Below, in pieces: positions 6,504 to 7,612 of a DNA stretch of 7,612 nucleotides. The DNA comes from Flavobacteriales bacterium CG_4_9_14_3_um_filter_32_8. Its GTDB lineage: Bacteria; Bacteroidota; Bacteroidia; Flavobacteriales_E; Vicingaceae. How positions within the stretch are numbered: position 1 is the stretch's first letter; each line of letters opens with the position of its first letter. Below the pieces are notes generated by a model. That model did no database searches, was not told where the DNA came from, and saw only the letters and a list, made by a program, of their open reading frames with translations. The position numbers were made by a program, and so were the translations under genes. Where the stretch lies: NCBI GenBank assembly GCA_002790175.1, contig PFUQ01000051.1, forward strand, positions 1 through 7,612, given 5' to 3'.

Positions 6504-7612
6504 ATGTCAGAGCAAATTGAAAAATTCTATTACGATAACAAAATCGTTAAAATGTTTGCCTATGCCACCATGCTATGGGGTGTAGTTGGTATGTTAGTTG
6601 GGTTATTAGTCGCATTTCAAATTTACATTCCTGCTTTAAATTTTAATCTTGAATTTACCACTTTTGGTAGAACTAGACCATTACACACCAATGCTGTAAT
6701 TTTTGCATTTGTTGGCAACGGAATTTTTACGGGTGTTTATTATTCTCTTCAACGTTTGCTAAAAGCTAGAATGTGGAGCGATAAATTAAGTATGATTAAT
6801 TTTTGGGGTTGGCAACTAATTATCGTAGCCGCTGCAATAACATTGTTAGCTGGTTTTACTACAGGAAAAGAATATGCAGAATTAGAATGGCCAATTGATA
6901 TCGCCATTACATTAATTTGGGTAGTTTTTGGTTGGAATATGTTTGCTACCATTTTAAAAAGAAGAGAACGTCACTTATACGTAGCCATTTGGTTTTTTAT
7001 TGCCACATTTGTTACCGTTGCAGTTTTACATATCGTTAACTCTTTCGAATATCCAGTTAGTTTATTTAAAAGTTATTCTTGGTACGCAGGTGTTCAAGAT
7101 GCATTAGTACAATGGTGGTATGGACATAATGCAGTTGCATTTTTCTTAACCACACCATATCTAGGGTTAATGTATTATTTTGTTCCAAAAGCTGTAAAAA
7201 GACCTATTTATTCTTATAAATTATCTATCATACACTTTTGGGCATTAATATTCTTGTATATATGGGCAGGACCTCATCATCTTTTATATACTGCTTTACC
7301 AGGGTGGGTTCAAACATTAGGAGTCGTTTTCTCTGTAATGTTAATAGCACCATCTTGGGGTGGCATGATTAATGGTTTGTTAACCATGCGTGGAGCATGG
7401 GACAGGGTTAGGGATAGTGCCGTACTAAAATTCTTTGTTGTTGCGATAACCGCTTATGGCATGGCAACATTTGAAGGACCAATGTTGGCACTAAAAAGTG
7501 TTAATGCTATTAGTCATTATACTGACTGGACTGTTGCTCATGTTCATATAGGTGCTTTAGGGTGGAATGGGTTTTTAACTTTTGGGATGTTATATTGGTT
7601 AATTCCTAAAAT
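6504..7612 (+). CDS. ccoN: CcoN, catalytic subunit I of cbb3-type cytochrome c oxidase (partial, 3' end outside window)
   Basis: 369 complete codons are visible and the frame runs off the window end. This multi-span inner-membrane haem-copper oxidase subunit reduces O2 to water and pumps protons. All metal ligands can be placed: H61 (haem b, in R-P-L-H-T-N-A), H208 (CuB, Y-G-H-N-A-V-A-F), H258 and H259 (CuB, G-P-H-H-L-L-Y), H346 (haem b3) and H348 (haem b) in V-A-H-V-H-I-G. Y252 corresponds to the tyrosine cross-linked to the CuB histidine, and E324 to the conserved glutamate of the single proton channel. As I recall it, Pseudomonas stutzeri CcoN has these at 60, 207, 257, 258, 345, 347, 251 and 323, a constant offset of one. 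The start ATG at 6504 follows an A-rich leader (AAAAAAATTTAAAAA). In many Bacteroidota CcoN is fused to CcoO; whether that holds here cannot be seen. Confidence 0.96.
   Translation, partial: MSEQIEKFYYDNKIVKMFAYATMLWGVVGMLVGLLVAFQIYIPALNFNLEFTTFGRTRPLHTNAVIFAFVGNGIFTGVYYSLQRLLKARMWSDKLSMINFWGWQLIIVAAAITLLAGFTTGKEYAELEWPIDIAITLIWVVFGWNMFATILKRRERHLYVAIWFFIATFVTVAVLHIVNSFEYPVSLFKSYSWYAGVQDALVQWWYGHNAVAFFLTTPYLGLMYYFVPKAVKRPIYSYKLSIIHFWALIFLYIWAGPHHLLYTALPGWVQTLGVVFSVMLIAPSWGGMINGLLTMRGAWDRVRDSAVLKFFVVAITAYGMATFEGPMLALKSVNAISHYTDWTVAHVHIGALGWNGFLTFGMLYWLIPK

Noticed and set aside
6749..6952. Minus-strand open frame opposite ccoN
   Set aside because: The plus strand carries well-conserved CcoN sequence through the whole stretch.
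1..7612. CRISPR arrays, tRNA, rRNA, insertion sequences
   Set aside because: No regularly spaced repeats, no tRNA-like cloverleaf or rRNA segments recognised by eye, and no transposase-like frame.

Overview
The window looks like chromosomal DNA of a low-GC (estimated by eye, not computed) member of the Bacteroidota, probably a Flavobacteriales-type bacterium. The support is the AT-rich sequence, A-rich translation starts with no clear Shine-Dalgarno motif, a TAnnTTTG-type promoter element, signal peptides followed by Q or AQ, protein families typical of this phylum (DUF6702-like and DUF4468-like), and the gene order ccoI-ccoS-ccoN. All supported genes lie on the plus strand.

Positions 1-362 hold no intact gene. 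They contain a 29-codon relic that matches the start of a C39 peptidase domain, including the catalytic-cysteine motif. This is what remains of a bacteriocin/peptide-exporting ABC transporter gene. Two small palindromes built on TTGGT/ACCAA follow, then a doubtful 32-codon reading frame and a candidate promoter just before the first gene.

Positions 363-3734 form a tight three-gene unit: a DUF6702-like envelope protein with a GTG start, a secreted M1-family zinc aminopeptidase, and a small exported DUF4468-like protein. The spacings are 1 bp and a 4-bp ATGA stop/start overlap. The second junction sits directly after a run of nine A.

Positions 3771-7612 are the start of a cbb3-type cytochrome c oxidase locus. 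CcoI is a copper-exporting P1B-ATPase that supplies copper for the CuB centre. CcoS is a 58-residue single-span assembly factor, and CcoN is the catalytic haem-copper subunit, cut off by the window end after 369 codons. The CcoN part in view carries all six haem/CuB histidines and the cross-linking tyrosine. This system respires oxygen at low concentration.

The 138-bp gap between ccoI and ccoS carries two perfect palindromes, ATGAT-N4-ATCAT and a 9-bp-arm ATGTT-N4-AACAT. Their centres are exactly 21 bp apart. The first resembles the FNR box TTGAT-N4-ATCAA, so this is the likely oxygen- or redox-responsive control point for ccoS-ccoN. Most of the window is core housekeeping and respiration. 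I see no undescribed multi-gene system; the paired operators and the C39 relic are the items most worth a second look.
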